Source of the DNA: Nemertoderma westbladi
Taxonomy: Eukaryota > Xenacoelomorpha > Nemertodermatida > Nemertodermatidae
DNA length: 64,000 nucleotides
Direction of reading: 5' to 3'
Assembly (NCBI GenBank): GCA_032718475.1
Contig: JAUCBJ010008420.1
Span: 1-64,000 of the forward strand
Shown: positions 54,741 to 64,000 of the stretch, piece by piece
Layout: every line of letters starts with the position of its first letter
How positions within the stretch are numbered: the first letter of the stretch is position 1
Notes under the pieces: model-generated
The model's database searches: none
Told to the model about the DNA's origin: nothing
Seen by the model: the letters and a program-made list of their open reading frames with translations, nothing else
Made by a program: the position numbers and the translations under genes

Positions 54741-57700
54741 GAGAACGTCCTTACCCTTGCCTTCCTTGCGGGCTTTCATTGTTCTGTTTTTCAGGAGAAC
54801 GTCCTTACCCTTGCGTTCCTTGCGGACTTTCATTGTTCTGTTTTTCAGGAGAACGTCCTTACCCTTGCGTTCCTTGCGGGCTTTCATTGTTCTGTTTTTC
54901 AGGAGAACGTCCTTACCCTTGCCTTCCTTGCGGACTTTCATTGTTCTGTTTTTCAGGAGAACGTCCTTACCCTTGCCTTCCTTGCGGGCTTTCATTGTTC
55001 TGTTTTTCAGGAGAACGTCCTTACCCTTGCCTTCCTTGCGGGCTTTCATTGTTCTGTTTTTCAGGAGAACGTCCTTACCCTTGCCTTCCTTGCGGACTTT
55101 CATTGTTCTGTTATTCAGGAGAACGTCCTTACCCTTGCCTTCCTTGCGGGCTTTCATTGTTCTGTTTTTCAGGAGAACGTCCTTACCCTTGCCTTCCTTG
55201 CGGGCTTTCATTGTTCTGTTTTTCAGGAGAACGTCCTTACCCTTGCCTTCCTTGCGGGCTTTCATTGTTCTGTTTTTCAGGAGAACGTCCTTACCCTTGC
55301 CTTCCTTGCGGGCTTTCATTGTTCTGTTTTTCAGGAGAACGTCCTTACCCTTGCGTTCCTTGCGGGCTTTCATTGTTCTGTTTTTCAGGAGAACGTCCTT
55401 ACCCTTGCCTTCCTTGCGGGCTTTCATTGTTCTGTTTTTCAGGAGAACGTCCTTACCCTTGCCTTCCTTGCGGGCTTTCATTGTTCTGTTTTTCAGGAGA
55501 ACGTCCTTACCCTTGCCTTCCTTGCGGGCTTTCATTGTTCTGTTTTTCAGGAGAACGTCCTTACCCTTGCCTTCCTTGCGGACTTTCATTGTTCTGTTAT
55601 TCAGGAGAACGTCCTTACCCTTGCCTTCCTTGCGGGCTTTCATTGTTCTGTTTTTCAGGAGAACGTCCTTACCCTTGCCTTCCTTGCGGGCTTTCATTGT
55701 TCTGTTTTTCAGGAGAACGTCCTTACCCTTGCCTTCCTTGCGGACTTTCATTGTTCTGTTATTCAGGAGAACGTCCTTACCCTTGCCTTCCTTGCGGGCT
55801 TTCATTGTTCTGTTTTTCAGGAGAACGTCCTTACCCTTGCCTTCCTTGCGGGCTTTCATTGTTCTGTTTTTCAGGAGAACGTCCTTACCCTTGCCTTCCT
55901 TGCGGACTTTCATTGTTCTGTTTTTCAGGAGAACGTCCTTACCCTTGCCTTCCTTGCGGGCTTTCATTGTTCTGTTTTTCAGGAGAACGTCCTTACCCTT
56001 GCCTTCCTTGCGGGCTTTCATTGTTCTGTTTTTCAGGAGAACGTCCTTACCCTTGCCTTCCTTGCGGACTTTCATTGTTCTGTTTTTCAGGAGAACGTCC
56101 TTACCCTTGCCTTCCTTGCGGGCTTTCATTGTTCTGTTTTTCAGGAGAACGTCCTTACCCTTGCCTTCCTTGCGGACTTTCATTGTTCTGTTTTTCAGGA
56201 GAACGTCCTTACCCTTGCCTTCCTTGCGGACTTTCATTGTTCTGTTATTCAGGAGAACGTCCTTACCCTTGCCTTCCTTGCGGACTTTCATTGTTCTGTT
56301 TTTCAGGAGAACGTCCTTACCCTTGCCTTCCTTGCGGGCTTTCATTGTTCTGTTTTTCAGGAGAACGTCCTTACCCTTGCCTTCCTTGCGGACTTTCATT
56401 GTTCTGTTATTCAGGAGAACGTCCTTACCCTTGCCTTCCTTGCGGACTTTCATTGTTCTGTTTTTCAGGAGAACGTCCTTACCCTTGCGTTCCTTGCGGG
56501 CTTTCATTGTTCTGTTTTTCAGGAGAACGTCCTTACCCTTGCCTTCCTTGCGGACTTTCATTGTTCTGTTTTTCAGGAGAACGTCCTTACCCTTGCCTTC
56601 CTTGCGGACTTTCATTGTTCTGTTTTTCAGGAGAACGTCCTTACCCTTGCCTTCCTTGCGGGCTTTCATTGTTCTGTTTTTCAGGAGAACGTCCTTACCC
56701 TTGCCTTCCTTGCGGGCTTTCATTGTTCTGTTTTTCAGGAGAACGTCCTTACCCTTGCCTTCCTTGCGGGCTTTCATTGTTCTGTTTTTCAGGAGAACGT
56801 CCTTACCCTTGCGTTCCTTGCGGGCTTTCATTGTTCTGTTTTTCAGGAGAACGTCCTTACCCTTGCCTTCCTTGCGGACTTTCATTGTTCTGTTTTTCAG
56901 GAGAACGTCCTTACCCTTGCCTTCCTTGCGGACTTTCATTGTTCTGTTTTTCAGGAGAACGTCCTTACCCTTGCCTTCCTTGCGGGCTTTCATTGTTCTG
57001 TTTTTCAGGAGAACGTCCTTACCCTTGCCTTCCTTGCGGGCTTTCATTGTTCTGTTTTTCAGGAGAACGTCCTTACCCTTGCGTTCCTTGCGGACTTTCA
57101 TTGTTCTGTTTTTCAGGAGAACGTCCTTACCCTTGCGTTCCTTGCGGGCTTTCATTGTTCTGTTTTTCAGGAGAACGTCCTTACCCTTGCGTTCCTTGCG
57201 GACTTTCATTGTTCTGTTTTTCAGGAGAACGTCCTTACCCTTGCGTTCCTTGCGGACTTTCATTGTTCTGTTTTTCAGGAGAACGTCCTTACCCTTGCGT
57301 TCCTTGCGGGCTTTCATTGTTCTGTTTTTCAGGAGAACGTCCTTACCCTTGCCTTCCTTGCGGACTTTCATTGTTCTGTTTTTCAGGAGAACGTCCTTAC
57401 CCTTGCCTTCCTTGCGGACTTTCATTGTTCTGTTTTTCAGGAGAACGTCCTTACCCTTGCCTTCCTTGCGGGCTTTCATTGTTCTGTTTTTCAGGAGAAC
57501 GTCCTTACCCTTGCCTTCCTTGCGGGCTTTCATTGTTCTGTTTTTCAGGAGAACGTCCTTACCCTTGCCTTCCTTGCGGGCTTTCATTGTTCTGTTTTTC
57601 AGGAGAACGTCCTTACCCTTGCGTTCCTTGCGGGCTTTCATTGTTCTGTTTTTCAGGAGAACGTCCTTACCCTTGCCTTCCTTGCGGACTTTCATTGTTC

Positions 57701-59654
57701 TGTTTTTCAGGAGAACGTCCTTACCCTTGCCTTCCTTGCGGACTTTCATTGTTCTGTTTTTCAGGAGAACGTCCTTACCCTTGCCTTCCTTGCGGGCTTT
57801 CATTGTTCTGTTTTTCAGGAGAACGTCCTTACCCTTGCCTTCCTTGCGGGCTTTCATTGTTCTGTTTTTCAGGAGAACGTCCTTACCCTTGCGTTCCTTG
57901 CGGACTTTCATTGTTCTGTTTTTCAGGAGAACGTCCTTACCCTTGCCTTCCTTGCGGGCTTTCATTGTTCTGTTTTTCAGGAGAACGTCCTTACCCTTGC
58001 CTTCCTTGCGGGCTTTCATTGTTCTGTTTTTCAGGAGAACGTCCTTACCCTTGCCTTCCTTGCGGGCTTTCATTGTTCTGTTTTTCAGGAGAACGTCCTT
58101 ACCCTTGCCTTCCTTGCGGGCTTTCATTGTTCTGTTTTTCAGGAGAACGTCCTTACCCTTGCGTTCCTTGCGGACTTTCATTGTTCTGTTTTTCAGGAGA
58201 ACGTCCTTACCCTTGCCTTCCTTGCGGGCTTTCATTGTTCTGTTTTTCAGGAGAACGTCCTTACCCTTGCCTTCCTTGCGGACTTTCATTGTTCTGTTTT
58301 TCAGGAGAACGTCCTTACCCTTGCCTTCCTTGCGGACTTTCATTGTTCTGTTTTTCAGGAGAACGTCCTTACCCTTGCGTTCCTTGCGGACTTTCATTGT
58401 TCTGTTTTTCAGGAGAACGTCCTTACCCTTGCCTTCCTTGCGGGCTTTCATTGTTCTGTTTTTCAGGAGAACGTCCTTACCCTTGCCTTCCTTGCGGGCT
58501 TTCATTGTTCTGTTTTTCAGGAGAACGTCCTTACCCTTGCCTTCCTTGCGGGCTTTCATTGTTCTGTTTTTCAGGAGAACGTCCTTACCCTTGCGTTCCT
58601 TGCGGGCTTTCATTGTTCTGTTTTTCAGGAGAACGTCCTTACCCTTGCCTTCCTTGCGGGCTTTCATTGTTCTGTTTTTCAGGAGAACGTCCTTACCCTT
58701 GCGTTCCTTGCGGACTTTCATTGTTCTGTTTTTCAGGAGAACGTCCTTACCCTTGCCTTCCTTGCGGGCTTTCATTGTTCTGTTTTTCAGGAGAACGTCC
58801 TTACCCTTGCGTTCCTTGCGGGCTTTCATTGTTCTGTTTTTCAGGAGAACGTCCTTACCCTTGCCTTCCTTGCGGGCTTTCATTGTTCTGTTTTTCAGGA
58901 GAACGTCCTTACCCTTGCGTTCCTTGCGGACTTTCATTGTTCTGTTTTTCAGGAGAACGTCCTTACCCTTGCCTTCCTTGCGGGCTTTCATTGTTCTGTT
59001 TTTCAGGAGAACGTCCTTACCCTTGCGTTCCTTGCGGGCTTTCATTGTTCTGTTTTTCAGGAGAACGTCCTTACCCTTGCCTTCCTTGCGGGCTTTCATT
59101 GTTCTGTTTTTCAGGAGAACGTCCTTACCCTTGCGTTCCTTGCGGGCTTTCATTGTTCTGTTTTTCAGGAGAACGTCCTTACCCTTGCCTTCCTTGCGGG
59201 CTTTCATTGTTCTGTTTTTCAGGAGAACGTCCTTACCCTTGCGTTCCTTGCGGGCTTTCATTGTTCTGTTTTTCAGGAGAACGTCCTTACCCTTGCCTTC
59301 CTTGCGGGCTTTCATTGTTCTGTTTTTCAGGAGAACGTCCTTACCCTTGCGTTCCTTGCGGACTTTCATTGTTCTGTTTTTCAGGAGAACGTCCTTACCC
59401 TTGCCTTCCTTGCGGGCTTTCATTGTTCTGTTTTTCAGGAGAACGTCCTTACCCTTGCGTTCCTTGCGGACTTTCATTGTTCTGTTTTTCAGGAGAACGT
59501 CCTTACCCTTGCGTTCCTTGCGGGCTTTCATTGTGCTGTTTTTCAGGAGAACGTCCTTACCCTTGCCTTCCTTGCGGGCTTTCATTGTTCTGTTTTTCAG
59601 GAGAACGTCCTTACCCTTGCGTTCCTTGCGGACTTTCATTGTTCTGTTTTTCAG
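54741..59654 (+). repeat. 91 x 54-bp tandem array of the 3' splice site plus half a zinc finger
   Basis: Acceptor CAG|GAGAACG occurs at 54,741 + 54k for k = 0 to 91, without a single indel. The unit reads: exon part GAGAACGTCCTTACCCTTGC CTTCCTTGCGGGCTTTCATT (40 bases), then intron part GTTCTGTTTTTCAG (14). It therefore holds a yTnAy branch-point-like TTCAT, a pyrimidine tract, AG and the code for [13 protein letters not shown]. Three sites vary: C/G after CCCTTGC (Leu/Val), G/A after TGCGG (silent), and T/A in the tract (TTTTTCAG or TTATTCAG). The A acceptor is at k = 0, 7, 16, 19, 28 and 31. The array is open in the gene's frame, in one other forward frame and in one reverse frame. Confidence 0.97.
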
Positions 59655-59815
59655 GAGAACGTCCTTACCCTTGCCTTCCTTGCGGACTTTCATTTAAGAC
59701 GAAATCCAACCTTTATAAACACGAGAAGAGCCACGCACACGCTGGTAAGATGGTAGATGATGACGAGGATATTAGTGCTAGCGCTACAGAGAGTGGAGAT
59801 GAGCCCGTTTTACCA
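59655..59815 (+). CDS. HIVEP: Schnurri/HIVEP second ZAS finger exon (last acceptor of the array)
   Basis: Used from the last acceptor, the exon completes the linker and second finger: [13 protein letters not shown], then [16 protein letters not shown], the second hallmark sequence of the ZAS domain. An acidic stretch ([16 protein letters not shown]) follows, also typical for the region after ZAS fingers. I end it at CCA|GTTAGT (59,816), because this gives phase 0 as the next exon needs. A stronger-looking donor, CTG|GTAAGA at 59,745, would end it in phase 1. Without splicing the frame runs to a stop at 59,851. With an upstream acceptor the exon would gain 54 bases per unit, in frame. Confidence 0.85.
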
Positions 59816-61213
59816 GTTAGTATCGACCTCACAGAGAATTATTTAAATTAATTACTCTATGTATTTTATGGTAAAATTCACTAAATTTGGAAATGTAATG
59901 GAAATATGGACATGAGATTTGAGAAACAAACGTCAATATATAGCAATACATCATGTAAATGGTACCCATTGCAATGACGTTGAGCTCACCAAAGTGGCTC
60001 GCCTCGCACTCATATATACGTCGAGAGTCCTCTAATGGCAGAATGATGAATTTGGATATTTTTATGACTCTGCCAGTTTTTGGCAATCATGGTGATTAAT
60101 TCATGTTGTCATAGTTACACTGACTGCCAGGAGGAACATTATAGCTGCGCACCAACGTCTGTTTGTGGGTCTAATTTTCGCAAAGCCATTCGCTTTTTCT
60201 TTTTTTTGTTGGAATGTGTTAAATTTCAAGTAAAACTTTTGGTACCATTGGAATCGCCTTTCCATCTCTACAGTGATGGTGTAACCTGTACCTAACTAAA
60301 TACTAAGCTAATACGAGGGTAGTGGTAGTGAAGATGCGACAGGGATCGATAGTGGAGGAAAAAAGGGATTGCGGGAGTGGAAAAGGGATTAGGGGGTGAG
60401 ACTTGGAAGAGTGCGGTGGAAGGAGTTGAGAAGGGGGTAGTTGGAGTGAAAAGGGGGTAAAGGGTGTGAGAGTGAATAAGGGATGGGGGTGGGGGTGGTG
60501 TGGTCGTAGGCGTGAAGAAGGGGATATAGTTGGAGTGAAAAAGAGGTTTAGTGGGAGTAAAGTACATTAGGGGATGAAGATGGTTGCAATGGGAGTGAAT
60601 AAGGGATAGACCGAAGAAAGAGATCCACTGCCCTCATGAGGAAGCTTAGTAGGTAGAATAAATACTGTAATAATTAACTTATCTGCATTACCTCAATTTG
60701 TCCACCAAATGTCCACTGCGAAATGCATTTACAGTAGGGAACATTTTGAGGAGAATCAACCTACAGTTTGTTGCTGATTCACCTTTTCTCCCGTGGTGGA
60801 GAGGATGCTCTTGTGTTTGCATCAGGTACCTGCAGCAGCTGTACCAGGCGTCTGCATAGCGTCTGCTTAGCGTCTACACCCTTAACCTTAACCAGTGTCA
60901 TTTCAGAAAGCTAATTTACAGTGCATTCTTATCATTATTATCGTCTCCATTCAACTGTATATCGCTTATGGATTTTACCCAAACTGCGGTTTTTGTCAAT
61001 ATTTTTTTACCTTAGGACTTCATTCATCTCATCTGGCTGGAAAAATATCACCATTGAATTCCACAATGAACATATGCGCCATGGTGGTATGATTTTCAGA
61101 TCTTGGGGATGGAATATTGCTCTTATTTACGTCATTCGTACAGAGTTCCATCACAGCGCTGCGTTTCATTTGCGGCTCAAAGTAAACCTTTGATTTTTAT
61201 TTGTGTTTTTCAG
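59816..61213 (+). other. HIVEP intron
   Basis: No coding signal. It contains the purine-rich tract described separately. It ends with TTTTTATTTGTGTTTTTCAG. Confidence 0.5.
60310..60625. repeat. Purine-rich (GGAGTGAAAAGGG) low-complexity tract
   Basis: About 300 bases of almost only A, G and T on the plus strand, with loosely repeated GGAGTGAAAAGGGGGTA and GGGTGTGAGAG words. The reverse-strand Pro/Thr/Ser ORF here is an artefact. Confidence 0.75.
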
Positions 61214-61373
61214 GAACCCAGTATTTATTACTCGGACGATGTAAGTTTCCCCAAGACGCAGACATCCACACCGATCGCATTAACAAGCACACCACGACTT
61301 CGGGAAGCTCTCGGCTCTCATTCCAACTCTATGTACATTCCCACTTCGACTCTGTCTACAACCATTGCACTGG
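61214..61373 (+). CDS. HIVEP: Probable HIVEP exon downstream of the finger pair
   Basis: Acceptor TTGTGTTTTTCAG and donor CTGG|GTTAGT bound 160 bases that read EPSIYYSDDVSFPKTQTSTP, then a Ser/Thr-rich stretch (SNSMYIPTSTLSTT). Phase 0 joins the exon ending at 59,815, and the donor is of the same GTTAGT type. Ser/Thr-rich sequence after the acidic block suits the ZAS domain. Against it: an inner GTAAGT at 61,241 could end the exon after 27 bases, and I cannot match the sequence itself. Confidence 0.45.
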
Positions 61374-61658
61374 GTTAGTTGAACGTTTTATTTCAAAAGA
61401 ATATGAAGTTAATTTAATATGCGATTTCCTCGAAATCGTTTCGTCAACGTGTCTATCTATTATCCACGTGTATCTTAGTTTAAGTCACGAGGTCGTATTG
61501 TTATCATTTCATATCGCACCAAATCATACCATAGACGAATACCATTTGATTAAAGTCCACTTTCCAATCCATTCCATTCATATAAATAATATCTTTGTAT
61601 GCCCTGCGTTGGCGAGATTTTTTTAATCGCGAATTACACGGGACTTTAGTTCCAAAGT

Positions 61659-61686
61659 CCCCCCCCCCCCCCCCCCCCCACCCCCC
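61659..61686. repeat. Poly-C run
   Basis: 21 C, one A, six C. Confidence 0.95.
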
Positions 61687-62676
61687 ATACCAGAATATGT
61701 CCGGTATGCACAGCTTAGTTAGTTATTGTTGGTTATTATTATGGAATGCGTGTGTAATCTGGTTGGTTCTTTGTAGGTTGTGTCTACTTCCACTTTAGCC
61801 CCATGTTATTGTTTTTCCACTTATTTCTTATCTTTGTCGTGACCTTTTGATATCGCATTCCTGCCCTCATATACAATGACAATAATACAGACATGCGCAA
61901 TCTATGTATTCGCTATAAATTATAATGACACTGCTCATCAATCAATATTTGACCAACATAGTTTAACAACTGAACTGAACGTAGGATGTTAAATAATAAT
62001 AAATAATAAATAATAGCCGCTTAAGTTATTTTACTTTAGTTTATCCTTTGCCTATAATGTTACAGCTCTATAGATATTTGATTCAATTTATTGTAGTATT
62101 TTATTTTATTATTCTATTAAATAATATTTCCAAGCAACGATTTGTTTACAAGTAGAGTGAGTATTGTTTAGTGTAGATTTACTAAATGAGTTTCTTTATC
62201 CTCTGATTTTATTTCATATTTAATCTGCTGAAGTTATGAACTTTCAAGGTTTTCCTAAAATAGCTGTTATTGTCATGAAACGAGGCAAATTATTTTAGCC
62301 GTATTATTTGAGATCAAAAGTTTATACTGTATTTGTTGTTGTTGGCTTTTTATCTGATTGGTATTTATTTATCCGAAGTGACTTTTCTTTACACTATGTC
62401 AGGGTAATCACACAATTTCAGTTCAACCAATCAAACTCCTCACTACCAATCACTTATGACACGCCCCACTCTTACTTCCTGCTCTACCATTCCCTATCAA
62501 CCAATCACCTTCATCCATTTCTAGCTATTAGGCAGCAGTCTCGCTGATAGTGAATACTATTGTACAACTTACAATGGGAGTCGTAGGCCATTCTCAGACT
62601 ACGCATTACTAATATGGCAACAGGTAGCAATGTAGTTATGGATGTTGTAAACCTATCGAATCATCTTTGTTCTGAT

Positions 62677-62694
62677 ACACACACACACACACAC
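62677..62694. repeat. CA microsatellite
   Basis: ACACACACACACACACAC, followed by CTACACACGC. Confidence 0.95.
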
Positions 62695-64000
62695 CTACAC
62701 ACGCATCCATCCATATCCATTGCTATTAATTCGCGAAGTGATCAAGTAATCCGCACCTAACCTAACCTGACGTTAACAATTTATCCTTACGTTTTGAACC
62801 CGTCCGTATACCACTCAATAATCTCAAATGCTTGTTTTCCTTTCCTTTTACGCGTTCCATATCGTAATGAATTGGATCAAAATAATCAGCCAGTCGTTGT
62901 TTTTATATAATAATAAAAATTAATTGGACGCCAGTTGTTTGTCGTTTTATCGCGTATAATAGCGGGCGTGTATTTAGTTATTATCTGGCTTTCAAAGGCG
63001 TTTCCTTATTGTTTCATAATGTTGTTTTGGCACAATCGTGGTCTCCCATTTAAAATATAATTAAGTATTTGTTTTCTCCCGCTTCTTAAAGCTAGCCAAT
63101 AACTCTTTATCATCAGAAGATTGGCTTTTCCTGAACTCCCTGAGGTAACGCTGCAGTTGTGACAGCCAATACCTTAAACATTGCTTAAACATTGTTAACA
63201 TTTACCTGTTCGTTATCTGGTCATAGAATATAGGCCATTTTTTGTGGCCTACTCCAAACCCCACATAATATGGAATGCATTGTTGTTACTAGCCCGCTAA
63301 GTTGCCGTGAAAGACACGGCACTTAATTAAATTCGCCGTAGCATCCACGGCACTCGGCACTAAACTTTGCGACATATTTCTGAAAACGAAATCTGAAAGC
63401 CAGATTTCTTTCAATCTCTCTTTGCAAGATCTCTTTCAATTTTCTAGATATGGCTCTCCGTCCGTTAGAGTGTCGTTATGTCCGTCGTTTTGTCCCCAAA
63501 TCAATAGAAAGCATACTATACTATATACTATTTCCCATATGGGTTTTCTTGGTCGGGTGACTTTATTTCCGAAGTCCGTATTCAAATTTGGTGTTCTTGT
63601 GTTTGTCTGGTACGCCTGTCAGTCTGTCCGTCAAAATATAACCGACAGCCATACATGCAGTTTGGAAGCTATGAAATGTGAAATCTGACATTCGAGATGA
63701 AATCACTGACTAGGAAGACCTCCACAGCCAAAATCTTATAGGGTTTTGTGCTTTCTTGTTGCTAGATATACATTGACAGACTTTTTGAATGCAATGGTCT
63801 CTGAATTCCATTTTTTTTACTGCTCCGCCATTCTTCAAACAATTTGTAAGTTTTTGGTATCAACTCAAAGCTATTCGTGTGCGCCATAATACAATTGGAT
63901 AATTTTTTAGTTTTGCAATAATTGTTCATCTGTTGTTATAATATGTTTTACGAAAAAAAAATAGCTCTTTTGACGATTTGAAAATTATTTTGAAAAATGT

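Larger units (their letters stand above)
61374..64000 (+). other. No gene seen; probably HIVEP intron
   Basis: AT-rich. It holds a C run (61,659-61,679), a CA microsatellite and a CCGT/CTGT-rich patch at 63,440-63,640 reminiscent of 9,045-9,315. No exon could be supported. Confidence 0.4.

Noticed and set aside
54741-59654. CRISPR-like array
   Set aside because: There are no unique spacers between repeats; the unit is contiguous and coding, in a eukaryotic gene.
54648-59693. Minus-strand ORF of 1,681 codons, Lys/Arg-rich 18-residue repeat
   Set aside because: It is the reverse shadow of the 54-bp array. It has no splice or promoter context, while the plus strand matches the HIVEP fingers and splice phases.
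54757-59697. Plus-strand ORF of 1,646 codons (FRRTSLPL repeat)
   Set aside because: Second open forward frame of the same array. It does not join the HIVEP exons in phase and ends as soon as the array ends.
60292-60567. Minus-strand Pro/Thr/Ser-rich ORF
   Set aside because: It is low-complexity purine-tract sequence, and such a strand bias makes stop-free frames by itself.

Overview
This is a window of an animal nuclear genome, most likely a marine invertebrate. It is AT-rich and full of transposon relics, and its host genes are split by spliceosomal introns. The taxon cannot be fixed from the sequence. The evidence is a neuropeptide-receptor-like class A GPCR in at least five exons, part of a Schnurri/HIVEP (ZAS-family) zinc-finger gene, and BEL/Pao, Ty3, LINE, mariner and other TIR elements. 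No prokaryotic features, rRNA genes, convincing tRNAs or CRISPR arrays were seen.

Layout. 1-5.5 kb: the gag end of a BEL/Pao LTR retrotransposon on the minus strand, open to the window edge, with a repeat-rich untranslated leader. 5.5-7.6 kb: a broken DDE-type transposase-like gene whose N-terminal part is a 10-residue repeat. 8.3-10.1 kb: a TIR element built of tandem repeats. 10.4-17.2 kb: a minisatellite, LINE tails, a poly-G minisatellite and a reverse transcriptase scrap. 18.8-20.9 kb: a TIR element carrying many copies of the palindrome TGTTCTAGAACA, then a palindrome of about 1.1 kb. 21-24.9 kb: LINE and Ty3 relics on the minus strand. 26-29.3 kb: a Ty3 relic split by a 2.7-kb TIR element that holds a mariner. 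30.9-39.8 kb: GPCR exons on the minus strand, with LINE copies in the introns. 40.2-47.7 kb: decayed reverse transcriptases, a second relic of the same transposase family and a minus-strand LINE. 49.1-54.1 kb: a three-level nest of insertions ending 60 bp before a HIVEP exon. 54.2-61.4 kb: HIVEP exons. 61.4-64 kb: no gene seen.

The outstanding feature is at 54,741-59,654. The 3' splice site of the second ZAS finger exon, together with the first 40 bases of that exon, has been tandemly multiplied. There are 92 acceptor sites spaced exactly 54 bp apart (91 x 54 = 4,914 bp), with no indels and only three recurrently variable positions. Each unit carries a branch-point-like sequence, a pyrimidine tract, CAG and the half finger that codes for GERPYPC-x2-CGL. 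The unit length is a multiple of three and the coding frame has no stop. Any of the 92 acceptors therefore joins in phase to the upstream finger exon (54,166-54,255) and leads into the true end of the exon (59,655-59,815). Whether the cell uses only the last acceptor or makes length variants with extra 18-residue Cys-rich repeats cannot be told from DNA alone.
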